A stretch of DNA of 64,000 bases from positions 687,940 to 751,939 of the forward strand of contig BJOX01000260.1 in the NCBI GenBank assembly GCA_009731375.1. Reading direction: 5' to 3'. The notes beneath the pieces are model-generated. The model saw nothing but the letters and a program-made list of their open reading frames with translations, was not told the DNA's origin and made no database searches. Shown piece by piece: positions 41,263 through 55,122 of this stretch (position 1 is its first letter; every line of letters begins with the position of its first letter). This stretch comes from Paulinella micropora. Taxonomy: Eukaryota; Cercozoa; Imbricatea; Euglyphida. Both the position numbers and the translations under genes were made by a program.

Positions 41263-42161
41263 CTAGTCACAAGCGACGGGACGCACCAGCCGAGGGTAAG
41301 GTTCACCGCGCGCAGGCTTAGTGTTGATATCCGCGATGTTGTCGGCCGACGCCACCTTCTCGTTGGCCACCAACCCCGCGTCCACGTTCTGGTTGACGAT
41401 GGCGCAGCGCAGGTCCACGTGCCCGAGCTTCCTAGAAAATACATTAGTATCGGCGAGATCCAGCCGTACAGGATGGGAGGCTGCCCCCACCCGTACGGCC
41501 CCAGCTCGTCAGCGACCCGGCCGTCCGCGATCACCTGCACAAAATTTATGATTTTGTCTTGCCCGTGATATGCTTCCACCATCGCGTACACCTCAGCCTC
41601 GCATGAGGAGGCTTCTGGGGCTGCAGGCACCAGACGCGCGCCAGCTGCCGTCTCTTCTTGATCCCCGCTCCCGGGCACAGCCGCCACCAGCTCGTCGCTG
41701 ACCATCCGCGCCTTCTCCTCCACTCGGGCGCTCAGGGTCACATAATCCTTGGGCAGTGCCACGGACACGTTCCGCTTAAGGCAGAACGGCAGCACAGAGC
41801 CACCAAGAAAGAAATGAAAGCCCGCTAGGCGAGCACGGCGATCTTCGGCTGTACCCTTCCAACTTGAGTCTGTCCATGACATCAAGCGGGTACCGTTAAC
41901 CTTGGTGAAACGAATACCTTTAGATCGGGTACCATTGAGGTACCGCACGACCTGTTCGGCCTGCTGATGATTAAATAAATCAGGCTTGGAGGCATGGGTT
42001 GCTACTTCCCCTAGTGGGCCCAAAACCTCGTGCCGAGTGATGCGTGTCCACAACAGGACATCTACGATATGCTGCGGAGAGAACTGCTCTAATACCGATT
42101 GCTTACCGGCCCGCACCCCGGCATCAGCCACGGCGAGTCGGCCGTAGCTAGACCGGTGCAC
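41263..42161 (-). pseudogene. RNase H and C-terminus of the copia element, frame-broken
   Basis: MSWTDSSWKGTAEDRRARLA and SSCEAEVYAMVEAYHG are the Asp and Glu regions of the copia RNase H. Near 41480 the frame changes to KLGHVDLRCAIVNQNVDAG and ADNIADINTKPARGEP, the usual copia ending (KH.D......AD..TK). Confidence 0.75.
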
Positions 42162-42747
42162 TGAAGCTTCTCAACGGCCTCTTTGATAAAATCTTCCTGT
42201 GAGATCTTGATCGTCCGGCCTAACCGACAGTCATCCTTGTCTTCTATGTTCAGGCCTACCACCCCGGTCGGAGCCTCTTGCATAAAGACCCTAAAGGCCT
42301 TCTTACCCACGGCTATGAACTCGGTTTCTACCTCGTTGCTACTAAACGCTGCCATCATGTCGTCCACATACACGAAGACTAAGTCTGGTTTGTCCTTTCC
42401 GGGTAGCCATCGCCAAAAGAAGCAAGGAAAAGCAAGATGAGCCTTACAGCCCAAACCTTCTAAGAAGGGACTAGCTTGTACCGCCACCATTTGAGGCCCG
42501 CATCCGGTCTACCGTAGAGGTCTTTGAGCATTTCCCACACATACCCCGGCTCTTCTAAACCAAAAGGTGGTACAATGTAAGTGGGGCGATAACCCTGCTC
42601 AGTGGCAGACGCTTCAGTGTACGCGGTGCCAACGTCCCACTTTGACAGAACTAAGCCAAAGAACACCGTCAGAGCGAAAAGCATCAAGATGGTAAGGGCA
42701 CACGGAGTTGGGAAGTCACGTTTCCCAAAGTGCCATCCTTGGATCAT
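42089..42747 (-). pseudogene. Reverse transcriptase of the copia element, frame-broken
   Basis: The upstream frame (42460-42747) contains LSKWDVGTAYTEASATEQGY, motif A, and MLKDLYGRPDAGLKWW. A frame change near 42480 leads to FVYVDDMMAAFSSNEV with the intact YVDD motif, then GRTIKISQEDFIKEAVEKL. These are typical copia RT landmarks. Confidence 0.75.
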
Positions 42748-42782
42748 GGAAAACCCCTTGGCAGTCCACCGGCTTTTGAACT

Positions 42783-43493
42783 TCAGGATCTCCCCCCAGC
42801 CTCCTTGGCAGCATCTACGAACCGGCCTTCACAGATGTCTTTCTTGTCGACTAAGTCGGCCCGGACTCTCCGGAAGCAACCTTTCTCCCAGAGTGTAGAC
42901 ATCTCCTCGGCTCTGGCGTCATCCCAGTACCCTAGTTCGTCGGCTTGCTTCTCACTCACCTGTCTAGTGAACGTGGCGGCATTGGCGGCCTCCGGACCGG
43001 CGGCAAGGTACTTGACGATCTCCGTGTCCAACATACGGTCTGGGGCGTCGTCATCCTCAAACTTTACCCAGTGGGCCGGTCCGTTCTTCTTCTGCTTCTT
43101 AACACATATGGGTTCGCTCACGTCTTGCACCTGGCCCCGTCGGACCTTATCCCGGAAACCCACCCCATATGTCTTCTTGGCCCAAGCCCAGCCCCACTGA
43201 GTGGCTGGGGTCTCAACCCACCTTCCCTTCAGCTCCCCTATTGTTCCCGGTTCCTCGGGGGCTGAATCGGGGGCCTCTTCCTCGGTTTTCGCGGCTTCCT
43301 GTTCAGAGGTCACTTCCTCCACTTCGCAGTCGGAATCGGAGCTATCAAGCTCCCCCTGATCCGGGGCCTTCTTACCGTCACCGGACTCGTTCACCCCCAC
43401 CAGGGGTTTCGGGACAAACAGCTGTTCCAGGTCGGCGTTTTCCACCAATGGGTCCCCTTGAACGGTTCTAAGCTCAGGACCTTCTTCTCCCAT
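42783..43493 (-). pseudogene. Acidic linker between integrase and RT of the copia element
   Basis: A Glu/Asp-rich region (DSSDSDCEVEEVTSEQEAA) is followed by a more ordered part (AHWVKFEDDDAPDRMLDTEI, AEEMSTLWEKGCFRRV). It lies in the place of the variable copia linker before RT. Confidence 0.55.
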
Positions 43494-43578
43494 AGGGTTT
43501 GTAGCAAAGGCCAGGCGGGCTGGTTGTCATCAAATTTCTTGACGTTTCGCCATGGGAACACTCTTCCTTCGCACAAGA

Positions 43579-44178
43579 TCAAGTGCGCAACCAGGCGGCC
43601 ATATGGGTCCGGCTCTCGTCATGCCCTAACATGCCCTCGATGATCATATGGCACAGGCACCCAAAGGGGTGAAGGTAAGCTATCCAGTTCACCTTCCTTT
43701 CTCGAGGCATAAGCTCAAACAGCCGGACGTCCCCACCGGATTGCTTCGGCGAAAGGTTTGTGCAAGAGGATAGCGTGCTGCCAAGCATATCCCAAGAGCT
43801 CGTAGGGTAGCGGTGCATTAACCATGTTATAATATGACGCGCTTTGCGCCAAAAGTCCCGCTGGGACACTTCGGAATAGGCGTTCTTGTTATGCTCGTTG
43901 AGGGTATTGACCCTCCTCCTCACTCCCGTGTCCCTGACCAGCTCTTTGAAGTCAGCTGAGATATGTTCGCAGTCTACCCTAACTTCCTTCACCTTCTTGC
44001 CGCTTTGCGCCTCGAGGAAGTTCATACATTCCCGCATGAAACGCACTTGTGGTGCCGCTGTGCCATCCTTTAGCAGGAGGCCAAACACATACCCGGTGTT
44101 AGCCTCGATCCCCACCATGCCGTACCAAAACCCACCATGGAGGGGTTTGCGTAAGCACCCTGACTTGTCGAACGACAC
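43579..44178 (-). pseudogene. Integrase core fragment of the copia element
   Basis: DKSGCLRKPLHGGFWYGMVG begins within the core. RVDCEHISADFKELVRDTG supplies an expected Asp region and NEHNKNAYSEVSQRDFWR the region of the Glu and conserved downstream helix. YLHPFGCLCHMII is the conserved FGC stretch late in copia integrases. The usual NG.AER context is degraded. Confidence 0.65.
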
Positions 44179-44206
44179 GGCCTCGAACTTTTCTGTCGCT
44201 ATTTCG

Positions 44207-44254
44207 GCATGTGACTTATAGGCGTATGGCTAGGCACACATAAGGCACACCACC

Positions 44255-44308
<54 letters not shown>

Positions 44309-44424
44309 CATATACATATATACATACATACATATACATACACACATGCATACATACATACATATGTACATACATATGTGTACATACATACATACATACA
44401 TACATAAATACATACATACATACA

Positions 44425-44456
<32 letters not shown>

Positions 44457-44520
44457 CGTACATGCATACGGACATACATACATGTATATGGACATACACA
44501 TGTATTATCATATATACTAG
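44207..44520. repeat. Shared boundary sequence, (GATA)n and (CATA)n
   Basis: 44207-44260 (TCGCTATTTCGGCATGTGAC to AAGGCACACCACCA) recurs at 55850-55912 before another GATA array. (GATA)n and then (CATA)n follow to about 44510. Confidence 0.75.
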
Positions 44521-44551
44521 CTTATACGTGGCTGGGCCTGGGGCACAGAAT

Positions 44552-44694
44552 CTGGGACTCACTTTCGTGTCAATCATTCTCTCCAAAGTGATAAAATTCG
44601 ACTGATACCCTAATTTCATGTGTGTTATGAAATTAGGGTATCAGTCGAATTTTATCACTTTGGAGAGAATGATTGACACGAAAGTGAGTCCCAG
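44552..44694. mobile_element. Fold-back element with perfect 68-bp arms
   Basis: 44552-44619 and 44627-44694 are exact reverse complements around a 7-base loop. Outer ends are CTGGGACTCACTTTCGTGTC and its complement, with partial similarity continuing outward (GCACAGA). It has no coding capacity. The structure is that of a fold-back or MITE-like element. Confidence 0.85.
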
Positions 44695-44901
44695 ATCTGT
44701 GCCTGTATGCTGGCATCATGCTCAACCTTACATGTAAAAGGTATTAAAAATCCACTCATTCAGTGTGATATCATCAAAGAACTTGATTCGAACTAATGTT
44801 TGCCAACGTCTCAGAACAAAAAAATAATGCATTTGATTGTAACATATTGCAGCAAAACCCCTGCAAACCCTTTGTGTGTAAACGTACAAACAGAAAACTG
44901 G

Positions 44902-45055
44902 GACTCACTTTTGTGTTAATCTTGCCTCTTGAGTGACATATCTCGACTGATACCCTAATTTCATGTTGTGAATNNNNNNNNNNATAATTTCATGTTGTGA
45001 ATTTCGGGTATCAGTCGAGAATGGACGTGCAAGACCATCCTGAGAAGCAAAAGCG
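44902..45055. mobile_element. Second, diverged fold-back element of the same family
   Basis: It begins CTGGGACTCACTTTTGTGTT and ends with a GCGAGTCCCAG complement. Inner parts share ACTGATACCCTAATTTCATG with the first element. A 10-N gap (44974-44983), flanked by the same 17 bases on both sides, sits at the loop. Confidence 0.7.
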
Positions 45056-45180
45056 AGTCCCAGATTCTATGTCCATCTTAGGAGTAAATGTACAATGCGC
45101 CGCAAAATACGGTCAAATTTTACAAAAGGATGAAGTTTGAATTTTTTACACGCTTGCAATTCTGAGCGCGGGTTCATGAG

Positions 45181-45615
45181 CTATGTTATGTTATGTTATG
45201 TAATGTTATGTTATGTTATGTTATGTTTATGTTTATGTTTATGTTTATGTTTATGTTTATGTTTATGTTTATGTTTATGTTTATGTTTATGTTCATGTTT
45301 ATGTTTATGTTTATGTTTATGTTTACGTTTATGTTTATGTTTATTATGTTTACGTTTATGTTTATGTTTATTATGTTTATGTTTATGTTTATGTTTATGT
45401 TACTATGTTTATGTTTATGTTATGTTATGTTATGTTATGTTGTGCTATGTTATGTTATGTTATGTTATGGTCTGTCATGCATGTTATGTTATGTTATGTT
45501 ATGTTATGTCATGTTATGTTATGTTATGTTGTGCTAAGTTATGTTGTGCTATGTTATGGTCTGTCATGTCATATTATGTTATGTTATGTTATGCTATGGA
45601 ATGTTATGTTTCTCT
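45181..45615. repeat. (ATGTT)n and (ATGTTT)n array
   Basis: Penta- and hexanucleotide repeats over about 430 bases. The frames (MLCYVMLCY, YVYVYV) are artefacts. Confidence 0.9.
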
Positions 45616-45726
45616 CTTAGTACACACACCACCCACTCTACATGCTAATAAACTGCACAACCCCTTTCAAATAAGGCTAAACCCGAATGTTACAAGAAAA
45701 TCGTGTGGAAAAATTACATGTCAAAG

Positions 45727-45766
45727 TATGTCTGTATGTATGTATGTATGTGTATGTATGTATGTG

Positions 45767-45797
<31 letters not shown>

Positions 45798-46719
45798 TAT
45801 TTAATTTGTATGTATGTACGCACATATGTACACATGTATGTACGTATGTATGCACGTATGTATGTNNNNNNNNNNNNNNNNNNNNNNNNNNNNNNNNNNN
45901 NNNNNNNNNNNNNNNNNNNNNNNNNNNNNNNNNNNNNNNNNNNNNNNNNNNNNNNNNNNNNNNNNNNNNNNNNNNNNNNNNNNNNNNNNNNNNNNNNNNN
46001 NNNNNNNNNNNNNNNNNNNNNNNNNNNNNNNNNNNNNNNNNNNNNNNNNNNNNNNNNNNNNNNNNNNNNNNNNNNNNNNNNNNNNNNNNNNNNNNNNNNN
46101 NNNNNNNNNNNNNNNNNNNNNNNNNNNNNNNNNNNNNNNNNNNNNNNNNNNNNNNNNNNNNNNNNNNNNNNNNNNNNNNNNNNNNNNNNNNNNNNNNNNN
46201 NNNNNNNNNNNNNNNNNNNNNNNNNNNNNNNNNNNNNNNNNNNNNNNNNNNNNNNNNNNNNNNNNNNNNNNNNNNNNNNNNNNNNNNNNNNNNNNNNNNN
46301 NNNNNNNNNNNNNNNNNNNNNNNNNNNNNNNNNNNNNNNNNNNNNNNNNNNNNNNNNNNNNNNNNNNNNNNNNNNNNNNNNNNNNNNNNNNNNNNNNNNN
46401 NNNNNNNNNNNNNNNNNNNNNNNNNNNNNNNNNNNNNNNNNNNNNNNCTACTACTACTACTACTACTACTACTATTACTACTACTACTATTACTACTACT
46501 ACTACTACTACTACTATTACTACTATTACTACTGCTTATACTACTACTACTACTACCACTACTACCACTACTACCACTACTACTTGTATGTATGTATGTA
46601 TGTATGTATGTATGTATGTATGTATGTATGTATGTATATATGCATGTGTTTTGGTCTGTCTGTCTGTCTGTGTTTTGGTTTCTCTGTCTGTCTGTCGGTC
46701 TGTCATTGCTGCTACTACT

Positions 46720-46760
<41 letters not shown>

Positions 46761-46761
46761 T

Positions 46762-46796
<35 letters not shown>

Positions 46797-46867
46797 TTAC
46801 TACTACTTATACTACTACTACTACTACCACTACTACCACTACTACCACTACTACTTGTACTACTACT

Positions 46868-46909
<42 letters not shown>

Positions 46910-47177
46910 TACTACTACTACTACTACTACTATTACTACTACTACTATTACTACTACTACTACTACTACTACTATTACTACTATTACTACTGCTTATACT
47001 ACTACTACTACTACCACTACTACCACTACTACCACTACTACTTGTATGTATGTATGTATGTATGTATGTATGTATGTATGTATGTATGTATGTATATATG
47101 CATGTGTTTTGGTCTGTCTGTCTGTCTGTGTTTTGGTTTCTCTGTCTGTCTGTCGGTCTGTCACTGCTGCTACTACT

Positions 47178-47260
<83 letters not shown>

Positions 47261-47382
47261 ACTACTACCTACTACTACCTACTACTACCTACTACTACTT
47301 AGTACTACTACTACTACTACTACTACTACTAATAATAATAATAATAATAATAATACTACTACTTACTACTACTTACTACTAT

Positions 47383-47454
<72 letters not shown>

Positions 47455-47493
47455 CACTACTACCATGGTGGGCCACCACTACCCTACTACTAG

Positions 47494-47553
<60 letters not shown>

Positions 47554-47675
47554 CACTACTACCATGGTGGGCCACCACTACCCTACTACTAGTACTACTA
47601 CTTTTATTACTACTTTAAACTTCTACTTCTACTACTTACTACTACTACTTACTACTACTACTTACTACTACTACT

Positions 47676-47721
<46 letters not shown>

Positions 47722-47767
47722 GCTACTACTACTAGTACTACTACTACTACTTACTACTACTACTACT

Positions 47768-47805
<38 letters not shown>

Positions 47806-47812
47806 AGTAACT
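45727..47812. repeat. (GTAT)n, a 582-N gap and (CTA)n with a 460-bp higher-order repeat
   Basis: (GTAT)n to 45865, N from 45866 to 46447, then CTA/TAC repeats. A block containing (GTAT)n, ATATATGCATGTGTTTTGGT and GTCTGTC repeats occurs at 46584 and again at 47044 (period 460). A second local duplication contains CCATGGTGGGCCACCACTAC at 47464 and about 100 bases later. Confidence 0.85.
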
Positions 47813-47814
47813 AC

Positions 47815-49275
<1,461 letters not shown>

Positions 49276-49290
49276 CCCCCNNNNNNNNNN

Positions 49291-50515
49291 TCACCCTGAC
49301 TAGTGGCAAGTAATTTCTTGTTTTAAGTGTTTGCGTAAAAAAGTATTATTAATATATGATAGTGATGAAATTAAATAAAACTTATAATATTGCTGTTGAC
49401 ATTCAAGACAACAACAAAAATTAGTTTTTCATTTTTGTGTCAGATTTTCATTTTTGTGACAGTTTTTCATTTTTGTGACAAAAATTCAAATTTTCAAATT
49501 TAACGGTAACATTTCGCGAAAATTTACGATATTTTGCGGACGAATATAGCAGTTAATTTGAAAAATTCAAATTTTCANNNNNNNNNNNNNNNNNNNNNNN
49601 NNNNNNNNNNNNNNNNNNNNNNNNNNNNNNNNNNNNNNNNNNNNNNNNNNNNNNNNNNNNNNNNNNNNNNNNNNNNNNNNNNNNNNNNNNNNNNNNNNNN
49701 NNNNNNNNNNNNNNNNNNNNNNNNNNNNNNNNNNNNNNNNNNNNNNNNNNNNNNNNNNNNNNNNNNNNNNNNNNNNNNNNNNNNNNNNNNNNNNNNNACC
49801 CCCCCCCCCCCCCCCCCCCCGCTTCCCTTCCTTCCGCCCGCTTCCGGTGACCTATTAATATCAATAAACCAGTGACTCGTGACACACTATGTCAGATTCG
49901 CCAGAGATAAATCAAGTTACTACTTAACTTTAAATGCTAGTGATTATTGATAATGTTATATTATATATTATCAATATTAATAATTTATTATTATCAACGA
50001 TGACTTACTATTATCAGGCTAGGAGTTTGGCAGTTTGGTTTGGCCACACAGACAGATTTTAATCAGGCATCGCCTCCTTAAAATTAAAATATTTTGTGAT
50101 CTGTGTCGTTAGAGCCATTACTTATGTCCGGCGGGCGGCCCAGCCAGTATTTGCGCGCGGGCCTTCCCTGGCGCCTTTTTCTCAATAAAGCTCTATTGAA
50201 GACCTCGGCATTTCATAGCTGGTTTACTAAGTTGCAGATTATACATTAAATTAGTCTAACAGGTCACGTTATGAGCCTTGTTGTTAGGTGGCCCGAAGCC
50301 TTCCGCACGGTCCCGGTGACCTATGCTGTCTGGTCGGTGGTAGCTTTCGGGCCGCACACTCACCAGGTCTTGTGGTAGCATTCCGCACACTCACCAGTTC
50401 AGCTTGAAGTTTGGTGACAGGCTTCCGCACTGCGGCACGTTCACCAGTGCGTTTGTTCGGTGGTAGCCTTCCGCACACCCCGATGTTTGTGGACATCACC
50501 CCCCGAATTATCCGG
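49291..50515. other. AT-rich stretch, 220-N gap and a Pro/Thr-type repeat region without a gene
   Basis: 49410-49500 holds three copies of a TTTTTCATTTTTGTGACA unit. N spans 49578-49797, flanked by a C-run. 50284-50490 has about four copies of a unit with TTCCGCACACTCACCAG and GGTAGC. No credible gene is seen. Confidence 0.5.
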
Positions 50516-50734
50516 TAAAAACTTATTTATAGATTTCGTTTGGCCGGACACGTCTGAAATGCCAATTTGATCCTGGTCTTTTGGCGGCTTTTTGCATTTG
50601 CGTCACTGAGATAATATAACGAGACATCATTCTCTTTTTGAGGACTGTGTTTGGTTATATTACCGACTTACTCTTCCATTGAGCTATCGTTGGGGATAGT
50701 ACATTTGGAGTCTATAGCTAAAGGCTGATTTCTT

Positions 50735-50855
50735 TCTGATCTGTCGCACAGACATCAGATAAGCACAAATTTATTTTTCGCTGATCTGTCGCACAGACAT
50801 CAGACGAAACTAACCCTAACCCCCTAACCCTCACCCTAACCCTAACCCTAACAAA
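50735..50855. repeat. Interstitial telomere-type repeat (CCCTAA)n with adjacent 24-bp repeat
   Basis: 50817-50852 consists of CCCTAA with a few variants (CCCCTAA, CCTCA). Just before it a CTGATCTGTCGCACAGACAT word occurs twice (50738 and 50780). 50856-51380 shows no convincing gene. Confidence 0.7.
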
Positions 50856-51383
50856 CACTCCAACTCATCCTCATACGAAAAAACTTACAAATAAGCAATC
50901 AACTTGTCACAAGCTGGCATAATCTTTAGTGTGTCAATAACGTCACAGTGAGTGTGACGGTCATCACCGGGCCACAAGTTTGAAGGGCCTCGGCAAGCCT
51001 GACAGTGCTCTAAAGCAAGGTCGGAGGCCGCACACACTGTCACTGAGGTGTCCCGTTCCAGTCGGACTGGCCTATATTTGCTTGTCGGACAACGCTGTGT
51101 CTCGCTTTCTCCCGAAACTTGAGGCGCAACGTCGGTGCCAACGGTGCCCCCGTTTGCATGGGGGCGCCGGGTCCTCGAATACAGTACACCTGTCACCGCA
51201 GAGGTCTTGTACCCAGGGGCTGGTTGCTCAAATTTCACTAAGTCATTATTGTTACTATCATTATAAACAATGGATTACGAAGTTTTGAAACGTCGTTTCA
51301 TCTTGGTTGCGGCTGTTTTCCACAAAAATGTGGGGTGGGGTGTGAGAATAGGCTTGATTAAGTAACTTACAGGATTGACAATC

Positions 51384-51384
<1 letters not shown>

Positions 51385-51464
<80 letters not shown>

Positions 51465-51564
51465 CAGCTGCTTTGTGTTGGTTTGTCCCACTTGCGCACC
51501 ATCTGGGTGTAGGCGGTGTGTATTTTACTGAGAGCGACTCCAACCACCACGGCATTACCTAAAA

Positions 51565-51600
<36 letters not shown>

Positions 51601-51639
51601 GTAGATAGATAAATAGATAGATAGATAGATGGATGGATG

Positions 51640-51716
<77 letters not shown>

Positions 51717-51796
51717 CGTTGACTGAGCAACGATAGGTAGATAGGTAGTGTGTACTTTACTGAGAGCCACGCCAATCACCACGACATTACCTAAGC

Positions 51797-51846
<50 letters not shown>

Positions 51847-51962
51847 GTAGGTAGGTAGGTAGATAGGTAGATAGATAGATATGTTGGTAGGTAGGTAGGT
51901 AGGTAGAAAGTGTGGACTTTGCTGATAGCCACGCCAACCACAACGGCATTACCTAAGAAAAT

Positions 51963-52041
<79 letters not shown>

Positions 52042-52083
52042 GATAGATAGGTAGGTAGGTAGGTAGGTAGGTAGGTAGATAGG

Positions 52084-52143
<60 letters not shown>

Positions 52144-52386
52144 AAGATAGATAGGTAGGTAGGCAGGTAGATAGGTAGATAGATAGATAGGTTGGTAGGT
52201 AGGTAGGTAGATAGGTAGATAGATAGATATGTTGGTAGGTAGTTAGGTAGGTAGGTAGGTAGGTAGGTAGGTAGGTAGATAGGTAGATAGATAGATAGGT
52301 AGGTAGGTAGGTAGGTAGGTAGGTAGGTAGATAGTGTGGACTTTGCTGATAGCCACGCCAACCACCACGGCATTACCTAAGAAAAT

Positions 52387-52450
<64 letters not shown>

Positions 52451-52471
52451 GTAGGTAGGTAGGTAGGTAGG

Positions 52472-52522
<51 letters not shown>

Positions 52523-52738
52523 GTAGGTAGGCAGGTAGATAGGTAGATAGGTAGATAGATAGGTAGGTAGGTAGGTAGATAGGTAGATAGATAGGTTGGT
52601 AGGTAGGTAGGTAGGTAGGTAGGTAGGTAGATAGGTAGATAGATAGATAGGTTGGTAGGTAGGTAGGTAGGTAGGTAGGTAGATAGTGTGGACTTTGCTG
52701 ATAGCCACGCCAACCACCACGGCATTACCTAAGAAAAT

Positions 52739-52802
<64 letters not shown>

Positions 52803-52823
52803 GTAGGTAGGTAGGTAGGTAGG

Positions 52824-52882
<59 letters not shown>

Positions 52883-52910
52883 GTAGGTAGGCAGGTAGAT
52901 AGGTAGATAG
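51385..52910. repeat. Complex satellite: conserved 55-bp unit within (GATA)n/(GGTA)n
   Basis: The unit occurs at about 51516, 51748, 51909, 52334 and 52686. Copies 3-5 are almost identical and each is followed by the same GATA-then-GGTA order (periods 425 and 352). On the minus strand every copy starts after TTAG and encodes [15 protein letters not shown] or a conservative variant. N lies at 52911-52926. Confidence 0.8.
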
Positions 52911-52926
52911 NNNNNNNNNNNNNNNN

Positions 52927-52941
52927 GGGGAGGGAGGGAGG

Positions 52942-53016
<75 letters not shown>

Positions 53017-53137
53017 TGAGAGAGAGAGAGAGAGATAGAATCTGAGCGTTGACCTGCGCCGAAGGTTACGGCCATTACGTCGCTAGGCAAGCCAGGGGGA
53101 AGCATGGAATGCATGAACAACCCCATGCCTGCAGATG

Positions 53138-53176
<39 letters not shown>

Positions 53177-53180
53177 GTCG
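52927..53180. repeat. (GA)n and (GGGA)n, then an exon-like word and (GATA)n
   Basis: Purine repeats to 53035. 53040-53136 then reads, on the minus strand, AGMGLFMHSMLPPGLPSDVM and MAVTFGAGQ. Part of this recurs at 54472-54506 and 54665-54697. It might be a fragment of a SET-type domain (inference). 53180-53426 shows no gene. Confidence 0.5.
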
Positions 53181-53426
53181 CAAAGGAATCTAGTCCTTGC
53201 AAAGGAACGCAGTTTCACGGGTAGACTGTGTTCTGGAAAAAAGAAGAGGAGGACGTTGAAGAAAAAGGCAATCTAGGAATGGAGAGTGGGGAGGATAAGG
53301 AAGAAGGGAAAGAAAAGGAAGCCGTTAGTCCAAGTGTTTTGAGCACCGTAAGCTTGCGCAAGCTACAATGATGACATTGTATAAGGCCTAAACCCCCGAA
53401 GGGACCTAGCCCGGGCTATGCAACAC

Positions 53427-54390
53427 TGAACGGCTATGACGGAATGCAGTCACCGATACGGACTAGAGGAAGATTAGTCCAATTTTTGACTGCACAGGAG
53501 CGATAAATCGCAAAAGAGCAACGAGCTACGCAGGACGATAGCTTGAAGCAAAGGGATTTGGATTGGGGATGGGAAAAACCCAAGGCGCGGAAACATCGAT
53601 GAACAGAGAACGATACCATGTTGCGAGCCCCGCATTCGATTGGTCGAAGGTGGCAGGTCCATCCGTTGTCCTCGATTTGAGATTTGAGCCCATTGTATCG
53701 GCTGGTCTTGTACTCGTGCGTCAAGGATGTTTTCCTCGACCGGGCACGTGAGTTCGATCAGTATACACTTCTTGGTAGACAATGACCAGACAACAATATC
53801 GGGGCGGAGGTCAGTGACACAGATGTGGACAGGAAAGGCTTGCTCAGAACCGGTGTATTGGGTTTGGAGCTGCCAATCGTTTGCGGTGTCGAGCAGAGAT
53901 GGACGATGAAATGACTGCCCCTTAGGCTTCTGCTCGCCCTCTTTCACAAACATAGACTTTGATTCATTTTGGTCTATAGGGGAGCGTTTGTTATGGCTCT
54001 CGATGTGTTTTTGAAGGGGAGCTTCAATAGTGCAGAGCACAGAGTCGTGACGCCAGGTATAACGGCCTTGTTTGAGGGCAACATGGCAACCGGAGAGGAT
54101 GTGACATAAATGTGCTTGACCAGAACAGAGAGCACACTTGTTGGGAATGATTCCCCACAGACGTCTAAGGTCGGGGGTAATAACCGAGTTTGTGCTTGCG
54201 TTGATGACCCAAGAGATTAAACGGGGATTACGGGTTCCGATGAGGCGAGCCCAGGAGAGGTCGAAGGGGCATGCGTCTTCAAAACGAAGGAAGCACCCTT
54301 GCATGGCTTTGTCCATGTCATGCACTGTGGTTGTCTCAAGTATTGTCTCAGCAGCTAATTCTAAAACCCTGTCTTTGCGGTCTGTGATGG
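53427..54390 (-). mobile_element. LINE 3' end with restriction-like endonuclease
   Basis: The minus-strand frame is open from the gap edge at 54390. A zinc knuckle CALCSGQAHLCHILSGC is followed by KQGRYTWRHDSVL, and then by DLRPDIVVWSLSTKKCILI with ELTCP, the RPD...ELT endonuclease signature of site-specific (R2/CRE-like) non-LTR elements. Near 53710 the frame shifts to one reading HEYKTSRYNGLKSQIEDNGW and FRALGF, the family's usual end. RT itself is absent, cut off by the gap. The element is 5'-truncated and frameshifted, hence inactive. Confidence 0.8.
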
Positions 54391-54400
54391 NNNNNNNNNN

Positions 54401-54401
54401 C

Positions 54402-54470
<69 letters not shown>

Positions 54471-54655
54471 GGCATGGAATGCATGAACAACCCCATTCCT
54501 GCTTCAGAAATTGCAAGCGGAAACTCAGCCAAGACCACGCCAGGCAAGTAGGCAGGTAGGTAGGTAGGTAGGTAGGTAGGCAGGCAAGTAGGTAGGTAGG
54601 TAGGTAGGTAGGTAGGTAGGTAGGTAGAGGTAGGTAGGTAGGTAGGTAGGTAAGG
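54401..54655. repeat. (GATA)n and (GGTA)n with an exon-like insert
   Basis: 54472-54540 between the two arrays shares GCATGGAATGCATGAACAACCCC with 53104, and reads GVVLAEFPLAISEAGMGLFM on the minus strand. Confidence 0.7.
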
Positions 54656-54695
54656 TGTACGTATGAATGTACTATCTTGACCCGCGCCGACTGCC

Positions 54696-54831
54696 ATGTA
54701 TATATATGTAGTATATTATATATGTAGTATATTATATATACATATACATATATATATATATCCTTTCTCTTCCTCTCTCTCTCTCTCATGATCACACACA
54801 CACACACTCGCTCTCTCTCTCTCTCTCTCTC

Positions 54832-54887
<56 letters not shown>

Positions 54888-54949
54888 CGACAACGACGAC
54901 GTTAGCCATGCACCATCCTGCCATGGTTTTAGTTACTTTAATTGAATTT

Positions 54950-54980
<31 letters not shown>

Positions 54981-55044
54981 TGTGTGTATGTGTGTGTGTG
55001 TTTGTTTGTGTGTTTGTATGTTTGTGTGTTGGTGTGTCTATGTC

Positions 55045-55082
<38 letters not shown>

Positions 55083-55090
55083 AGAAAGAA

Positions 55091-55122
<32 letters not shown>

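Larger units (their letters stand above)
41178..44215 (-). mobile_element. Ty1/copia-type retroelement, truncated pol
   Basis: On the minus strand the order is integrase, acidic linker, RT, RNase H, which is the Ty1/copia order. The upstream end stops inside the integrase core at about 44200, next to a (GATA)n array, so gag, protease and the first part of integrase are missing. Several frame breaks show that it is a dead copy. No LTR was recognised downstream (41100-41178). Confidence 0.8.

Noticed and set aside
45137-47493. Frames of 483-721 aa crossing the N gap
   Set aside because: They run through N and triplet repeats; neither composition nor continuity supports a gene.
50885-51238. 117-aa minus-strand frame next to the telomeric repeat
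   Set aside because: No recognisable domain, and it ends in repeat-flanking sequence. Open length alone is not enough.
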